Source: Micromonospora lutea
GTDB lineage: Bacteria; Actinomycetota; Actinomycetes; Mycobacteriales; Micromonosporaceae
Direction of reading: 5' to 3'
DNA length: 60,274 nucleotides
Assembly: GCF_016863535.1 (NCBI RefSeq)
Contig: NZ_BOPB01000035.1
Coordinates: 1-60,274 of the forward strand
Shown here: positions 42,439 through 50,257 of the stretch, piece by piece
Numbering within the stretch: position 1 is the first letter of the stretch
Layout of the letters: every line of letters starts with the position of its first letter
Notes under the pieces: generated by a model
The model's database searches: none
Told to the model about the DNA's origin: nothing
What the model saw: the letters and a program-made list of their open reading frames with translations, nothing else
Translations under genes and position numbers: made by a program

Positions 42439-43401
42439 ATGGTCAGCATCGGCTACACCCTGTTGTGCGAGCAGGCAGGTCCGAAGGAACTCGTCGACTA
42501 CGCCGTGCGGGCCGAGGCGGCCGGCTTCGACCAACTCGTCATGTCTGACCACTACTACCCCTGGTTGGAGTCCCAGGGCCACTCACCGTACGCCTGGTCG
42601 GTCTTGGGTGCGGTCGCGCACGCCACCTCCCGCGCGGCGCTGATGTCCTTCGTGACCTGCCCGATCCGCCGTTACCACCCGGCGGTGGTGGCGCAGAAGG
42701 CGTCAACGTTGGGTGTGCTCTCCGACGGCCGGTTCACCCTCGGCCTCGGTGCCGGGGAGAACCTGAACGAGCACGTCGTGGGCGGGTGGCCGCACGTTCA
42801 GCAGCGTCACGAGATGTTCGAGGAGGCACTGCAGATCATCCGCCCGCTGCTGAACGGGGAGACACTGACCTTCTCCGGCAACCACTTCGACGTGCCGGAC
42901 GCCTATGTCTGGGACCGACCCGAGCGGCCTGTGCCGATGGCGGTGGCCGGCTCCGGTCGGCAGTCGGTGACCCTGGCCGCCGAATACGCCGACGGCCTGA
43001 TCGCCACCGAACCGGAGCCACATCTGGTCGAGATGTACGAACAGGTCGGTGGCGCCGGACGTCCCCGGTACGGGCAGGTGGCCATCTGCTACGGACCGGA
43101 CGAGGCCGAGTGCCGGAAGATCGCACACGACCAGTTCCGCTGGTTCGGGATGGGCTGGAAGGTCAACACCGACCTGCCCGACACCGACTCCTTCAAGGCG
43201 GCCACCCAGAGCGTGCGCGAGGAGGACGTGGCGGCCGGGATCTCTTGCGGCCCCGACGTGGAGAAGCATGTGGCGGCGTTCAAGAAGTTCGTCGACGCCG
43301 GCTTCACCGACGTGGCGCTGATTCAGGTCGGTGGCGACAGCCAGCCGATGTTCCTGGACTGGGCGCAGGAGGAGTTGCTGCCCCGACTGCGCGAACTGTG
43401 A
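42439..43401 (+). CDS. F420-dependent LLM-class oxidoreductase (TIGR03557/G6PD-like)
   Basis: 320 aa from ATG 42439 after GAGGAGAGG. TIM-barrel luciferase-like enzyme: MSDHYYPWLESQGHSPYAWS, LGAGENLNEHVVG, MAVAGSGRQSV. These are landmarks of the F420-dependent glucose-6-phosphate dehydrogenase-like family TIGR03557. It would use coenzyme F420, which actinomycetes make; the natural substrate is unproven. It is followed by a tiny membrane protein gene. Cytosolic. Confidence 0.88.
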   Translation: MVSIGYTLLCEQAGPKELVDYAVRAEAAGFDQLVMSDHYYPWLESQGHSPYAWSVLGAVAHATSRAALMSFVTCPIRRYHPAVVAQKASTLGVLSDGRFTLGLGAGENLNEHVVGGWPHVQQRHEMFEEALQIIRPLLNGETLTFSGNHFDVPDAYVWDRPERPVPMAVAGSGRQSVTLAAEYADGLIATEPEPHLVEMYEQVGGAGRPRYGQVAICYGPDEAECRKIAHDQFRWFGMGWKVNTDLPDTDSFKAATQSVREEDVAAGISCGPDVEKHVAAFKKFVDAGFTDVALIQVGGDSQPMFLDWAQEELLPRLREL

Positions 43402-43500
43402 TCCGCCGCCGCTCGCCGAGACCATCCGCGGCAGGTCGCCGAGACCATCCGCGCCCTGCTCGCCCTGAACATCCCGACGAACTGACAGGAAGACCAGCGC

Positions 43501-43620
43501 ATGCGCATCGGTAACACGGAGATCCGGCCCGCTGGTGGCGGCGTCGGCTGCCTTCTGATGATCCTTTTCTCGATCGTCGCCTCGATCGTCCTGACCGTCC
43601 TGCTCAACCTGCTCATCTGA
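43501..43620 (+). CDS. 39-aa small membrane protein
   Basis: ATG 43501 with GGAAG about 8 nt upstream. Reads MRIGNTEIRPAGGGVGCLLM followed by a hydrophobic helix to LLNLLI. One TM segment with a short cytoplasmic start. The upstream 43413-43453 contains an 18-bp direct repeat (TCGCCGAGACCATCCGCG twice). It is a plausible but unproven microprotein; similar short ORFs with this RPAGGG-GC-TM pattern occur in actinobacteria. Confidence 0.5.
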   Translation: MRIGNTEIRPAGGGVGCLLMILFSIVASIVLTVLLNLLI

Positions 43621-43637
43621 CGCCGCACCCGACCCGA

Positions 43638-44411
43638 TCACGGCGGGGTGAGGACGAACTCCGCGAGCAGTGGGTAGTGGTCGGAGGCGTGCTCGGTGTC
43701 CGGGTCGCGTACCACGTGCAGGTCGGTGAGCCGGTCGGCCAGCGCGGGAGTGGCGAGCAGGTAGTCCAGGCGCAGGTCGGCGAACTCGGCGCCACCGTGG
43801 GCGGTGGGCACTGTCGGCCCGGCGTCCACTCCGAGATCCGTCAGCCCGGCGGCGAGCAGCCGAGCCACCGCGCGGGTCTCCACCGTCCGCCCGTCCCGGC
43901 GCAGGTGCCGACGACGGTACGCCGGCGGTAGCCGACCCAACTGGTCGGCGTGCCCGGCGTACGGGTCGAGGGTGTTCAGATCACCGGCGAGCAGCGCCAG
44001 GCCGTCCCGGGCCGGGCGCAGGGCGGCGGCCGCCCACCCTGCCTCGACCAACCGGCGGGTCCCCCAGTACGGATCGAGGTGGGTGCCGAGCACCGTCAGC
44101 GGCCCCGCACCGGTGCCCACCACCACGCGTTGGGCCGCGTGGTGGAACGGCCGGCGTACCGGCGCGGCAGCCAGCACCGGCCACGACGGACGCACCAGCA
44201 GCGCGACCGGTTGCCCCAGCCAGGAACGAGCCAGGTACGGCCGGAGTCCGACATCGGTGGCGAAGCCCGCGACGTCGAGACCACCCAGTTCCTGCACGGC
44301 GAGCACGTCCGGCCGCTGCCGCGCGATGACCCCGGCCACCAGCTCGCGCCGGTCCGGGCCACCACGGTCCCTACCGCCGGTGCGGATGTTCCAGGTCATC
44401 ACCCTCAGCAC
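43638..44411 (-). CDS. Endonuclease/exonuclease/phosphatase-family protein
   Basis: 257 aa starting MLRVMTWNIRTGG. Motifs of the DNase I/EEP fold are VMTWNIR, VQELGG (metal Glu), GTHLDP, AGDLNTLDP and the terminal SDHYPLL (catalytic His). It hydrolyses phosphodiesters or phosphate from nucleic acid, lipid or protein; the choice is not readable. Its ATG lies 4 bp beyond the stop of the dual PAP2 gene on the same strand, so the two are probably co-transcribed. Confidence 0.85.
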   Translation of the reverse strand: MLRVMTWNIRTGGRDRGGPDRRELVAGVIARQRPDVLAVQELGGLDVAGFATDVGLRPYLARSWLGQPVALLVRPSWPVLAAAPVRRPFHHAAQRVVVGTGAGPLTVLGTHLDPYWGTRRLVEAGWAAAALRPARDGLALLAGDLNTLDPYAGHADQLGRLPPAYRRRHLRRDGRTVETRAVARLLAAGLTDLGVDAGPTVPTAHGGAEFADLRLDYLLATPALADRLTDLHVVRDPDTEHASDHYPLLAEFVLTPP

Positions 44412-44414
44412 GGC

Positions 44415-45905
44415 TCAGCCCGGCCGACCGGCCCGTGCCAGTTCGTCGTCGAGGGTGTCCACGTCCTCCGACTCGATGGCCGGCTGGTTGCCCTGCCGCA
44501 CGTCCTCGTTGGGGCGCACCACCCAATACAACAGCCCGATCCACAGCGTGGTGAGCAGAATCGCGCCCATGAAGTCCGTCGGGTGGTGCATGCCCCGGTA
44601 CATCCGGGAGATCGCCACCCCGACCGGCATCACCACGGCGAGCGCCACGAAAACCCACCGCCACCACCGGTCGGTGCGGACGAAGACGATGACGGCGATC
44701 GCCACCCAGAGGCAGAGGGTGGCGGCGATGTGCCCGGACGGGAACGACGACGTCGGCATCGGGCCGTCCAGGTTCTCCACCGGCGGACGCGGCCGGTCCA
44801 CCGCCGCCGCGCTGGCGAGGAAGAGGGTCAGCTCACCGAACATCGTCAACGCCACGAAGAGCACCGGTCGCCAACGCCGCCAGATCGCCAGCACCAGCGG
44901 GCAGAAGACCAGCGAGATCAGCAGGATGGCGTGGGTGTCCCCGACCTTGCTCCACCACCAGCTCAACTCGTCGAGGAAGTCGGTGCGGCGTTCGGCGAAC
45001 CAGGTGGGCACGACCTCGTCGAGGCGGGCGAGGAAGGTGTTGTCGGCGTGGTAGCTGACGAACATGCCGAACCCGTACAGGGCACCGAACACCAGCACCC
45101 AGCCGACGATGATCTCGGCGACGCCGGCCCGGGCGTGCGGCAGCAGCTTCTCCTCGTCCGGCGCGGGCGCCACGTCGTGCCCGGCCTCCGGTTCCAGCCC
45201 ATCGGTCAGCGGCACCGCGGGTCGCCCCCGCTCCAAGCGCCACAACCGGAAGGCGTACGCGGTGAGGCCCAGCCAGGCCGCGCCGAGCAGCCAGGCGCCG
45301 ATCACGTCGGAGAGGAAGTGCACGCCGAGCGCGACCCTGGTGAACCCGATCAGGAAGACGACCGCGGCGACCAGGGCCATCGCCGGCCGACGCCAGCGGG
45401 GCGCCATCGCCGGCAGGAACACCAGCAGCAACGCGCCGTAGGCCACCATCGACCCGAGGGCGTGCCCGCTGGGGAAGCTCTGTCCCGCGTACGCGCCGAT
45501 CGGCACGTCCACCTCGGGACGCAACCGGTCAACCAGGGTCTTGAGCGAGGGGTCGAGGATCAGCGCGCCCGCGCCGGTGACGATCAGGAACACCGCGAGG
45601 CGACCCTGCCGGCGGATCAGCAGCCCGACCACGGCGACGGTCACCAGCCAGACGATGACCGCACGGCCACCGAGGTCGGTGATGGCGTTGAGCACCGTCA
45701 CCAGCGGACCGATCGGGGCCACCTGGTCGTTGAGCCACTGCGCCACTCCGTGGTCCACGTCGTACAGCGGTGGCCATCGCACCCGTACCAACGTCAGCAG
45801 CAACCCGAAGCCGACCCCCGCACCGAGCACGAGCGCCAGGCCGGCGAGCGTACGTTCGGTGAAATGCCCGAGGGGTCGTCGCAGTACGTCCCTGACCGCG
45901 CCCAC
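44415..45905 (-). CDS. Membrane phosphatase with two PAP2 domains
   Basis: 496 aa from GTG 45905, six bases after AAGGAGG. Two PAP2 (phosphatidic acid phosphatase) domains in tandem. The first has KTLVDRLRP, SFPSGHALGS and TRVALGVHFLSD; the second has AAAVDRPRP, SFPSGHIAAT and SRMYRGMHHPTDF. Most PAP2 proteins carry one such domain of about 200 aa. About a dozen TM helices are expected. The first domain has a weakened SR motif (TR), the second lacks the leading Lys, so each is slightly atypical. Likely lipid phosphate or undecaprenyl pyrophosphate hydrolysis at the outer membrane face. Confidence 0.88.
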   Translation of the reverse strand: MGAVRDVLRRPLGHFTERTLAGLALVLGAGVGFGLLLTLVRVRWPPLYDVDHGVAQWLNDQVAPIGPLVTVLNAITDLGGRAVIVWLVTVAVVGLLIRRQGRLAVFLIVTGAGALILDPSLKTLVDRLRPEVDVPIGAYAGQSFPSGHALGSMVAYGALLLVFLPAMAPRWRRPAMALVAAVVFLIGFTRVALGVHFLSDVIGAWLLGAAWLGLTAYAFRLWRLERGRPAVPLTDGLEPEAGHDVAPAPDEEKLLPHARAGVAEIIVGWVLVFGALYGFGMFVSYHADNTFLARLDEVVPTWFAERRTDFLDELSWWWSKVGDTHAILLISLVFCPLVLAIWRRWRPVLFVALTMFGELTLFLASAAAVDRPRPPVENLDGPMPTSSFPSGHIAATLCLWVAIAVIVFVRTDRWWRWVFVALAVVMPVGVAISRMYRGMHHPTDFMGAILLTTLWIGLLYWVVRPNEDVRQGNQPAIESEDVDTLDDELARAGRPG

Positions 45906-45988
45906 GGCAGCCTCCTTCGCCTCTGGCGTGGCGCAGTACCCGGTACGCCGCTCCGGTACACCCGGTGCGGTGGCAGTGACGCGGTGGG

Positions 45989-47005
45989 TCAGAGTGCGGT
46001 CATCTCGCCGGTGTCGTGCACGGGAACCCGCTGCGCGTTCGGCTCCCACAGGTCGGGCTTGGCCGGTTCCTGCACGCCGATGCGGACCGCCTCCAGTTGC
46101 GCCGCGAAGGCGAGCCCGCCGAAGAGCGCGATGCCGGTGAGATTGGCCCACAGCAGCAACGCCATGATCCCCGCCAACGCGCCGTAGGTCTGTCCGAAAT
46201 CCTCGCTGAAGCGCACGTAGCCGGCGAGCAGCAGGCTGGCCACCCACCACAGCGCGGTGGCGATGCCGGCGCCGAACAGTAGCCAGGACAGGCCGGGCTG
46301 ATGGCGGCGAGGCGCGTGGCGGAACAGCACCGCGACGGCGAGCACCGTCAGGCCGAGGCTGAGCGGCCAACGCACCAGGTCCCACACCGTGCTGGCGGCC
46401 TCTCCCCAGGCGTAGTGGCGTTCCACGGAGTCACCCATCGGTCCGCCGCCGACCAGGATGAGGAACCCGGCGAGGGCCGGGAGGCCGGCGGTCACGGCGA
46501 GCACGGCCGCCCGCAGGTACTTCCAACCGGCCGGGCGGTCCCGTTCGACGCCGTAGATGCGATTCGCACCCCGCTCGATCTGGGCCATGGTGCTGGTCAG
46601 TGCCACCAGACCGGTGATCAGGCCGAGGGTGAGCGCCACCTCGCCGGTCTCCTCGACCCGCTCCGCGCCCGGGTCGTCACCGTCACCGAGCAGTTCGGCG
46701 ACGACCTGTTCACTCGTGCCGGGGGTCAACGCCAGCACGGTGTCGGCGACCACCTCGCCACCCTCGGCCGCGCCCAGTTCGGAGATCAGCCCGGTGAGAG
46801 CGATCAGGAACGGCACCACGGCGAGGCAGAGCTGGAACGCGAAGGCCCGGGAGTGGCTGAACCCGTCGCCGTACCGGAACCGGGTGAAGGCGTCACGCAA
46901 CAGATGCCAGCCGCCCTCCCGCCGCAGCGTCCGCCACGCGTGGTCGGCGCAGAGTTGCTCGTCGGACATCAGCCGGGTCTCCGGCACCATCCTGGTGCTG
47001 CTCAC
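45989..47005 (-). CDS. YihY/BrkB-family membrane protein
   Basis: 338 aa from GTG 47005 with AAGGAGC about 8 nt upstream. Six or so TM helices with the landmarks FSHSRAFAFQLCLAVVPFLI, ALTSTMAQIERGANRIYGVE, and FGQTYGALAGIMALLLWANL. The family was mislabelled ribonuclease BN; its members are inner membrane proteins of unclear role. It clusters with lipid phosphatase and lipid kinase genes, hinting at envelope lipid work. Confidence 0.9.
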   Translation of the reverse strand: MSSTRMVPETRLMSDEQLCADHAWRTLRREGGWHLLRDAFTRFRYGDGFSHSRAFAFQLCLAVVPFLIALTGLISELGAAEGGEVVADTVLALTPGTSEQVVAELLGDGDDPGAERVEETGEVALTLGLITGLVALTSTMAQIERGANRIYGVERDRPAGWKYLRAAVLAVTAGLPALAGFLILVGGGPMGDSVERHYAWGEAASTVWDLVRWPLSLGLTVLAVAVLFRHAPRRHQPGLSWLLFGAGIATALWWVASLLLAGYVRFSEDFGQTYGALAGIMALLLWANLTGIALFGGLAFAAQLEAVRIGVQEPAKPDLWEPNAQRVPVHDTGEMTAL

Positions 47006-47100
47006 GACGCGGCTCCTTCGCTCGCGACCACCGGGCCCGCCGGTCCACTCCGCACGCTCACCCGACCAGCCCTTCGTTCACGGCAACGGGGCGTGACGAC

Positions 47101-48114
47101 TCACTTCTCGTGCTCACCTCGGCCCTCCTCGACCAGGTGTTCACCCCGCTCGGCGGCGGCTGCGGCGTCGTCGGCCAGGTCGGGCGCCTGGGCCGGTCGC
47201 GGCACGCACAGCCACAGCGCCCGGCGTCGAATCTGCACCCGCAGCTCGCGGCCGGGTGCGATCAGGTCGCCGTCCAGCTCCCTGGGCTGGTTCCGGTTAC
47301 TGGTTATCTCCACTCGACGGGCGCGGTACACCTCCATCCGGGGCACCCGGTCACGTCGGCGCAGCACCGCCCAACCGAGCGAGAGCCAGTGCCGCAGCGT
47401 GCGCGGAGTGAGCACGGCGACGTCGAGGTAACCGTCGTCGGGTTCTGCCTCGGTCAGCAGGATCACCCCGCCCTGGAGCCGGCCGACGTTGGCGACCAGC
47501 ACCGAGCGGGCGCGACGGCGCAGCGGCGGTTGGTCGTCCAACCGGATCGACACCCGCATCGGTCGGTCCCGCAGGTGTCGTGCGGCCCCCACCACGTACG
47601 CCGGCCAGCCGATCCGCCGCTTGGTCGTCTCACTGGTGGCGTCGAGCATCTGGGCGTCGAAGCCCATGCCGGCCATCACCGCGAAGTGTTGCCCGTCCAC
47701 CGCACCGACGTCGAGCAGCCGCCGGCCACCCTCCACGGCCACCGCCAGTCCGGCGGCCAGGTCGTCGGAGAGACCCAGGTTGGCCGCGAGCAGGTTGCCG
47801 GTGCCCTGTGGCAGCACGGCGAGCGCCACCTCGGTGCCGACCAGCGCGTCGACGCAGGCCATCACCGTGCCGTCTCCGCCGCAGGCGAAGACGATGTCCA
47901 CCCCGGCGGCGAGGGCCTTCTCGGTCTGGCCCCGACCCGGATCGTCGACGGTGGTCTCGAACCACAGCGGCTCCGGCCAGCCGGCCGCGTCGAGCACGTC
48001 ATTGACGGTGCGGCGCAGCGCGTCGAGATCGGTCACCTTGACCGGGTTGACCACCACCGCGCTCCGCAGCGACTCTTCGTGCTGTCCAGCTTCCACGGCG
48101 TCAGTGTGCAGCAC
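47101..48114 (-). CDS. Diacylglycerol/lipid kinase family protein
   Basis: 337 aa. DAGK catalytic motifs: VNPVKV near the start, FACGGDGTVMACVDALVG (GGDGT), LPQGTGNLLAANLGL, and the C-terminal domain ending VQIRRRALWLCVPRP. The annotated start GTG 48114 lacks a good ribosome site, and GTG 48096 (VEAGQHEES) is a possible alternative. It phosphorylates diacylglycerol-like lipids with ATP. Neighbouring PAP2 phosphatase and YihY genes fit a membrane-lipid group. Confidence 0.85.
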   Translation of the reverse strand: MLHTDAVEAGQHEESLRSAVVVNPVKVTDLDALRRTVNDVLDAAGWPEPLWFETTVDDPGRGQTEKALAAGVDIVFACGGDGTVMACVDALVGTEVALAVLPQGTGNLLAANLGLSDDLAAGLAVAVEGGRRLLDVGAVDGQHFAVMAGMGFDAQMLDATSETTKRRIGWPAYVVGAARHLRDRPMRVSIRLDDQPPLRRRARSVLVANVGRLQGGVILLTEAEPDDGYLDVAVLTPRTLRHWLSLGWAVLRRRDRVPRMEVYRARRVEITSNRNQPRELDGDLIAPGRELRVQIRRRALWLCVPRPAQAPDLADDAAAAAERGEHLVEEGRGEHEK

Positions 48115-48277
48115 CCTGCCGGGTTGGGCGACCCGACGCCGGTGTGCCTCGATTCACCACACCGACGCGGGTCGCCGACGTTTCGGCCGACGGACCGTGG
48201 GGGACGCGATCACGCGCGCAGGAGGCCGACCGGCTGGGCCGGGTGCCACCACGCGGCTTGTCGGTGCCGGGCAGCCG

Positions 48278-48856
48278 TCACGCACTGGCACGCAGGGCGA
48301 GCTCGACCCGGTGGCGCACGTCCGCCAGGTCGACCCCGGCCTCGGTGAGCGTCAACGCGGCCAGCCCACGGCCTTCCCGCAGCAGGCCGAGCAGGATGTG
48401 CTCGGTGCCGATGTGGCGGTGACGCAGCCGAATCGCCTCGCGCAGCGACAGCTCCAGCACCTTCTTGGCACGAGCGGAGAACGGGCCGCCAGCCGGTCGC
48501 CGTCGGCCCCATCGGCGTCTGGGGGCCGGCGCCGCCTCACGGAGGGCGTCCGGGCCGAACGACTCCTCGATCCGGGCGACGATGGCGGCCAGATCGATGC
48601 CGATCTCGCGTAACGCCGCCGCGTCGGCCTCGCCGAGGCCGCTGTCGCCGGTCTCAGCGTGGCGACGGATCCGCTCGCGCAGGTCGTCGGCGGTGACGCC
48701 CGCGTCGCGCAGCACCCGTACGGCCAGGCCGTCACCGTCGGCGAGGACGGCGAGCAGGAGGTGTTCGGTGCCGACGGGTCGCTGGCCCTCGGCGCGGGCC
48801 TCGTCTCGTGCCCGCCGGACGGCCGTGCGGGCACGGTCGGTGAATCGTTCGAACAT
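48278..48856 (-). CDS. Clp N-terminal repeat protein (ClpC N-domain without ATPase)
   Basis: 192 aa from ATG 48856, shared with the previous stop (TGATG). Two Clp-N repeats: residues 1-75 (MFERFTDRARTAVRRARDEA, GTEHLLLAVLADG) and about 120-192 (SARAKKVLELSLREAIRLRH, GTEHILLGLLREG). There is no AAA ATPase part. Such stand-alone proteins may act as adaptors or chaperone-like factors for ClpC. It is coupled to a small HTH gene that likely controls the operon. Confidence 0.88.
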   Translation of the reverse strand: MFERFTDRARTAVRRARDEARAEGQRPVGTEHLLLAVLADGDGLAVRVLRDAGVTADDLRERIRRHAETGDSGLGEADAAALREIGIDLAAIVARIEESFGPDALREAAPAPRRRWGRRRPAGGPFSARAKKVLELSLREAIRLRHRHIGTEHILLGLLREGRGLAALTLTEAGVDLADVRHRVELALRASA

Positions 48857-49092
48857 CACGCCTCCCGAGAGGATTCGACCGCCGGTCGCCCGGCGTGTTT
48901 CTTGTGCACCGCCTGCCGGCTGACCTCGAGGGCGTCGGCGATCTCCTGCCAGGACCAGCCCTGTCGTCGGGCGTTGTCGACCTGGACCACCTCAAGCCGT
49001 TCGAGCAGCCGGCGAAGGGCGCGGACGGCGCGCAGACCGACCCGGGGGTCGGTGCTGCCGGCCGCGGCCGCGAGTTCCGTCGCGTGACTCAT
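48856..49092 (-). CDS. Small HTH DNA-binding protein, probable autoregulator
   Basis: 78 aa, MSHATELAAAAGSTDPRVGL start. Residues about 30-70 hold a helix-turn-helix (DNARRQGWSWQEIADALEVS then RQAVHKKHAG). It is encoded immediately before the Clp-N gene with a one-base overlap. Two palindromes (49095-49112 and 49133-49148) lie just upstream, the nearer only 3 bp before the ATG, as expected for self-repression. Function beyond that is unknown. Confidence 0.8.
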   Translation of the reverse strand: MSHATELAAAAGSTDPRVGLRAVRALRRLLERLEVVQVDNARRQGWSWQEIADALEVSRQAVHKKHAGRPAVESSREA

Positions 49093-49094
49093 GC

Positions 49095-49148
49095 TGTCAA
49101 CCTACATTGACACCACCCGCGCGTCAACCCTGGTTGACATCCGAGCGC
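49095..49148. promoter_or_regulatory. Twin operator upstream of HTH/Clp-N operon
   Basis: TGTCAA-n6-TTGACA (49095-49112) and GTCAACC-CT-GGTTGAC (49133-49148), centres 37 bp apart. Both share the GTCAA..TTGAC frame. Their location at the start codon and promoter suggests cooperative autorepression by the HTH protein. Confidence 0.6.
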
Positions 49149-49310
49149 CCGCCTCCCCGCCCACGGCGGCGCACGCACGAACGGATCAGCTCGACAGCGC
49201 GCCCACGCCACTCACCGCCCGCTGGCCTGCTCCGATCCGGCCCCCTGGAGGCACCACCGCGACTAGCCTCAGACCCAGGCCGGGTGCCACAGCTGCGGGG
49301 GTGATGTCGG

Positions 49311-50198
49311 ATGGCCGCCGCCAACGAGGCGCCGGTGCTCGTCGGCATCGGTCCGCAGGACGCCCTGCCGGTGGCCCGCCTCGCCGCCCGGGAGGCTGCG
49401 GCGCACGGACGCCGGTTGCACCTGCTGCACGCGTTCAACTGGGCCACCTTCGACGATCCGGGGGTTTCCCACTCCCGTGCCCAGGCCGAACAACTGATCG
49501 CTGCGGCGACCGCGGCGATCAACGAGAACGAGCCGGGCGTGCCGGTGACCGCCGAGATCACCGAAGGCTCGGCGGTGTCGAACATCCTCAGCAGGTCGGA
49601 GACCGCCTTCCTGGTGGTGGTCGGCGACGGCGGCATGGCCCACTGTGACCGCTGCATCCCGGCCGACAGCCACGCCGTGCAGGTGGCCGCCCGTGCCGAC
49701 TGTCCGGTGCTGGTCGCCCGGCGGGAACCGCCACCCGCCGGCCCGATCCTGGTCGGGATCGACGGCTCGGCCTCCGCAGAGGTCGCACTGCAATGGGCGC
49801 TCAGCTGCGCCACCCAGCACCGGGCGCGGTTGCTGGCGCTCTGGGTGGTCGACTCCGACGGAAGCGTCGGGTACGCCACCGAACGACTCAGCGAGACGCT
49901 GTCCCGCCACCGGAGCGACCATCCCGACATCGCCGTCGAGAGCCACGTCGTTGAGGGCGAACCCGACGACGTGCTGGTCAACCAGTCACGCTCGGCGCAA
50001 CTGGTGGTGGTCGCCGCCCGTGGTGAGGAGCCGTTGCGGGGGATGCTCGGCGCGGTCAGCCAGACGCTGCTCTACCACGCTCCGTCCCCGGTGATCGTGA
50101 TCCGCGGCGTGACGGCGCACCGGACCGTGACGGGCCGTGACACCCGAATCGGCGGGACCAACGGCCCTGATCCAGGATCGCCGATTCAGCGAAGCTGA
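49311..50198 (+). CDS. Universal stress protein, two USP domains
   Basis: 295 aa. The second domain (about 145-265) is more typical (ILVGIDGSASAEVALQWALS, VVVAARGEEPLRGMLGAVSQ). The first domain is degenerate: its nucleotide region reads LVVVGDGGMAHCDRC, without the G-x2-G-x9-G(S/T) pattern. The C-terminal tail is disordered. USPs bind ATP and slow metabolism in dormancy. It is followed by the phosphoketolase and another USP, and a DevR-type box lies within its last codons. Confidence 0.88.
   Translation: MAAANEAPVLVGIGPQDALPVARLAAREAAAHGRRLHLLHAFNWATFDDPGVSHSRAQAEQLIAAATAAINENEPGVPVTAEITEGSAVSNILSRSETAFLVVVGDGGMAHCDRCIPADSHAVQVAARADCPVLVARREPPPAGPILVGIDGSASAEVALQWALSCATQHRARLLALWVVDSDGSVGYATERLSETLSRHRSDHPDIAVESHVVEGEPDDVLVNQSRSAQLVVVAARGEEPLRGMLGAVSQTLLYHAPSPVIVIRGVTAHRTVTGRDTRIGGTNGPDPGSPIQRS
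50154..50167. promoter_or_regulatory. DevR-type box upstream of phosphoketolase
   Basis: GGGAC-CAAC-GGCCC, the same 14-bp pattern as at 58657 (reverse) and 58792. It lies inside the USP 3' end, 91 bp before the xfp start. M. tuberculosis DevR binds GGGACT..AGTCCC-like sites; this reading is by analogy. Confidence 0.6.
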
Positions 50199-50257
50199 CA
50201 GAGGAAACCGCGCGTTGCGGATGCAGGATTCACCGACCCGCGAGAGGCTCAGGCAGT

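Noticed and set aside
43413..43453. 18-bp direct repeat (TCGCCGAGACCATCCGCG twice) as a regulatory site
   Set aside because: A local duplication in non-coding sequence with no palindromic character or promoter context.
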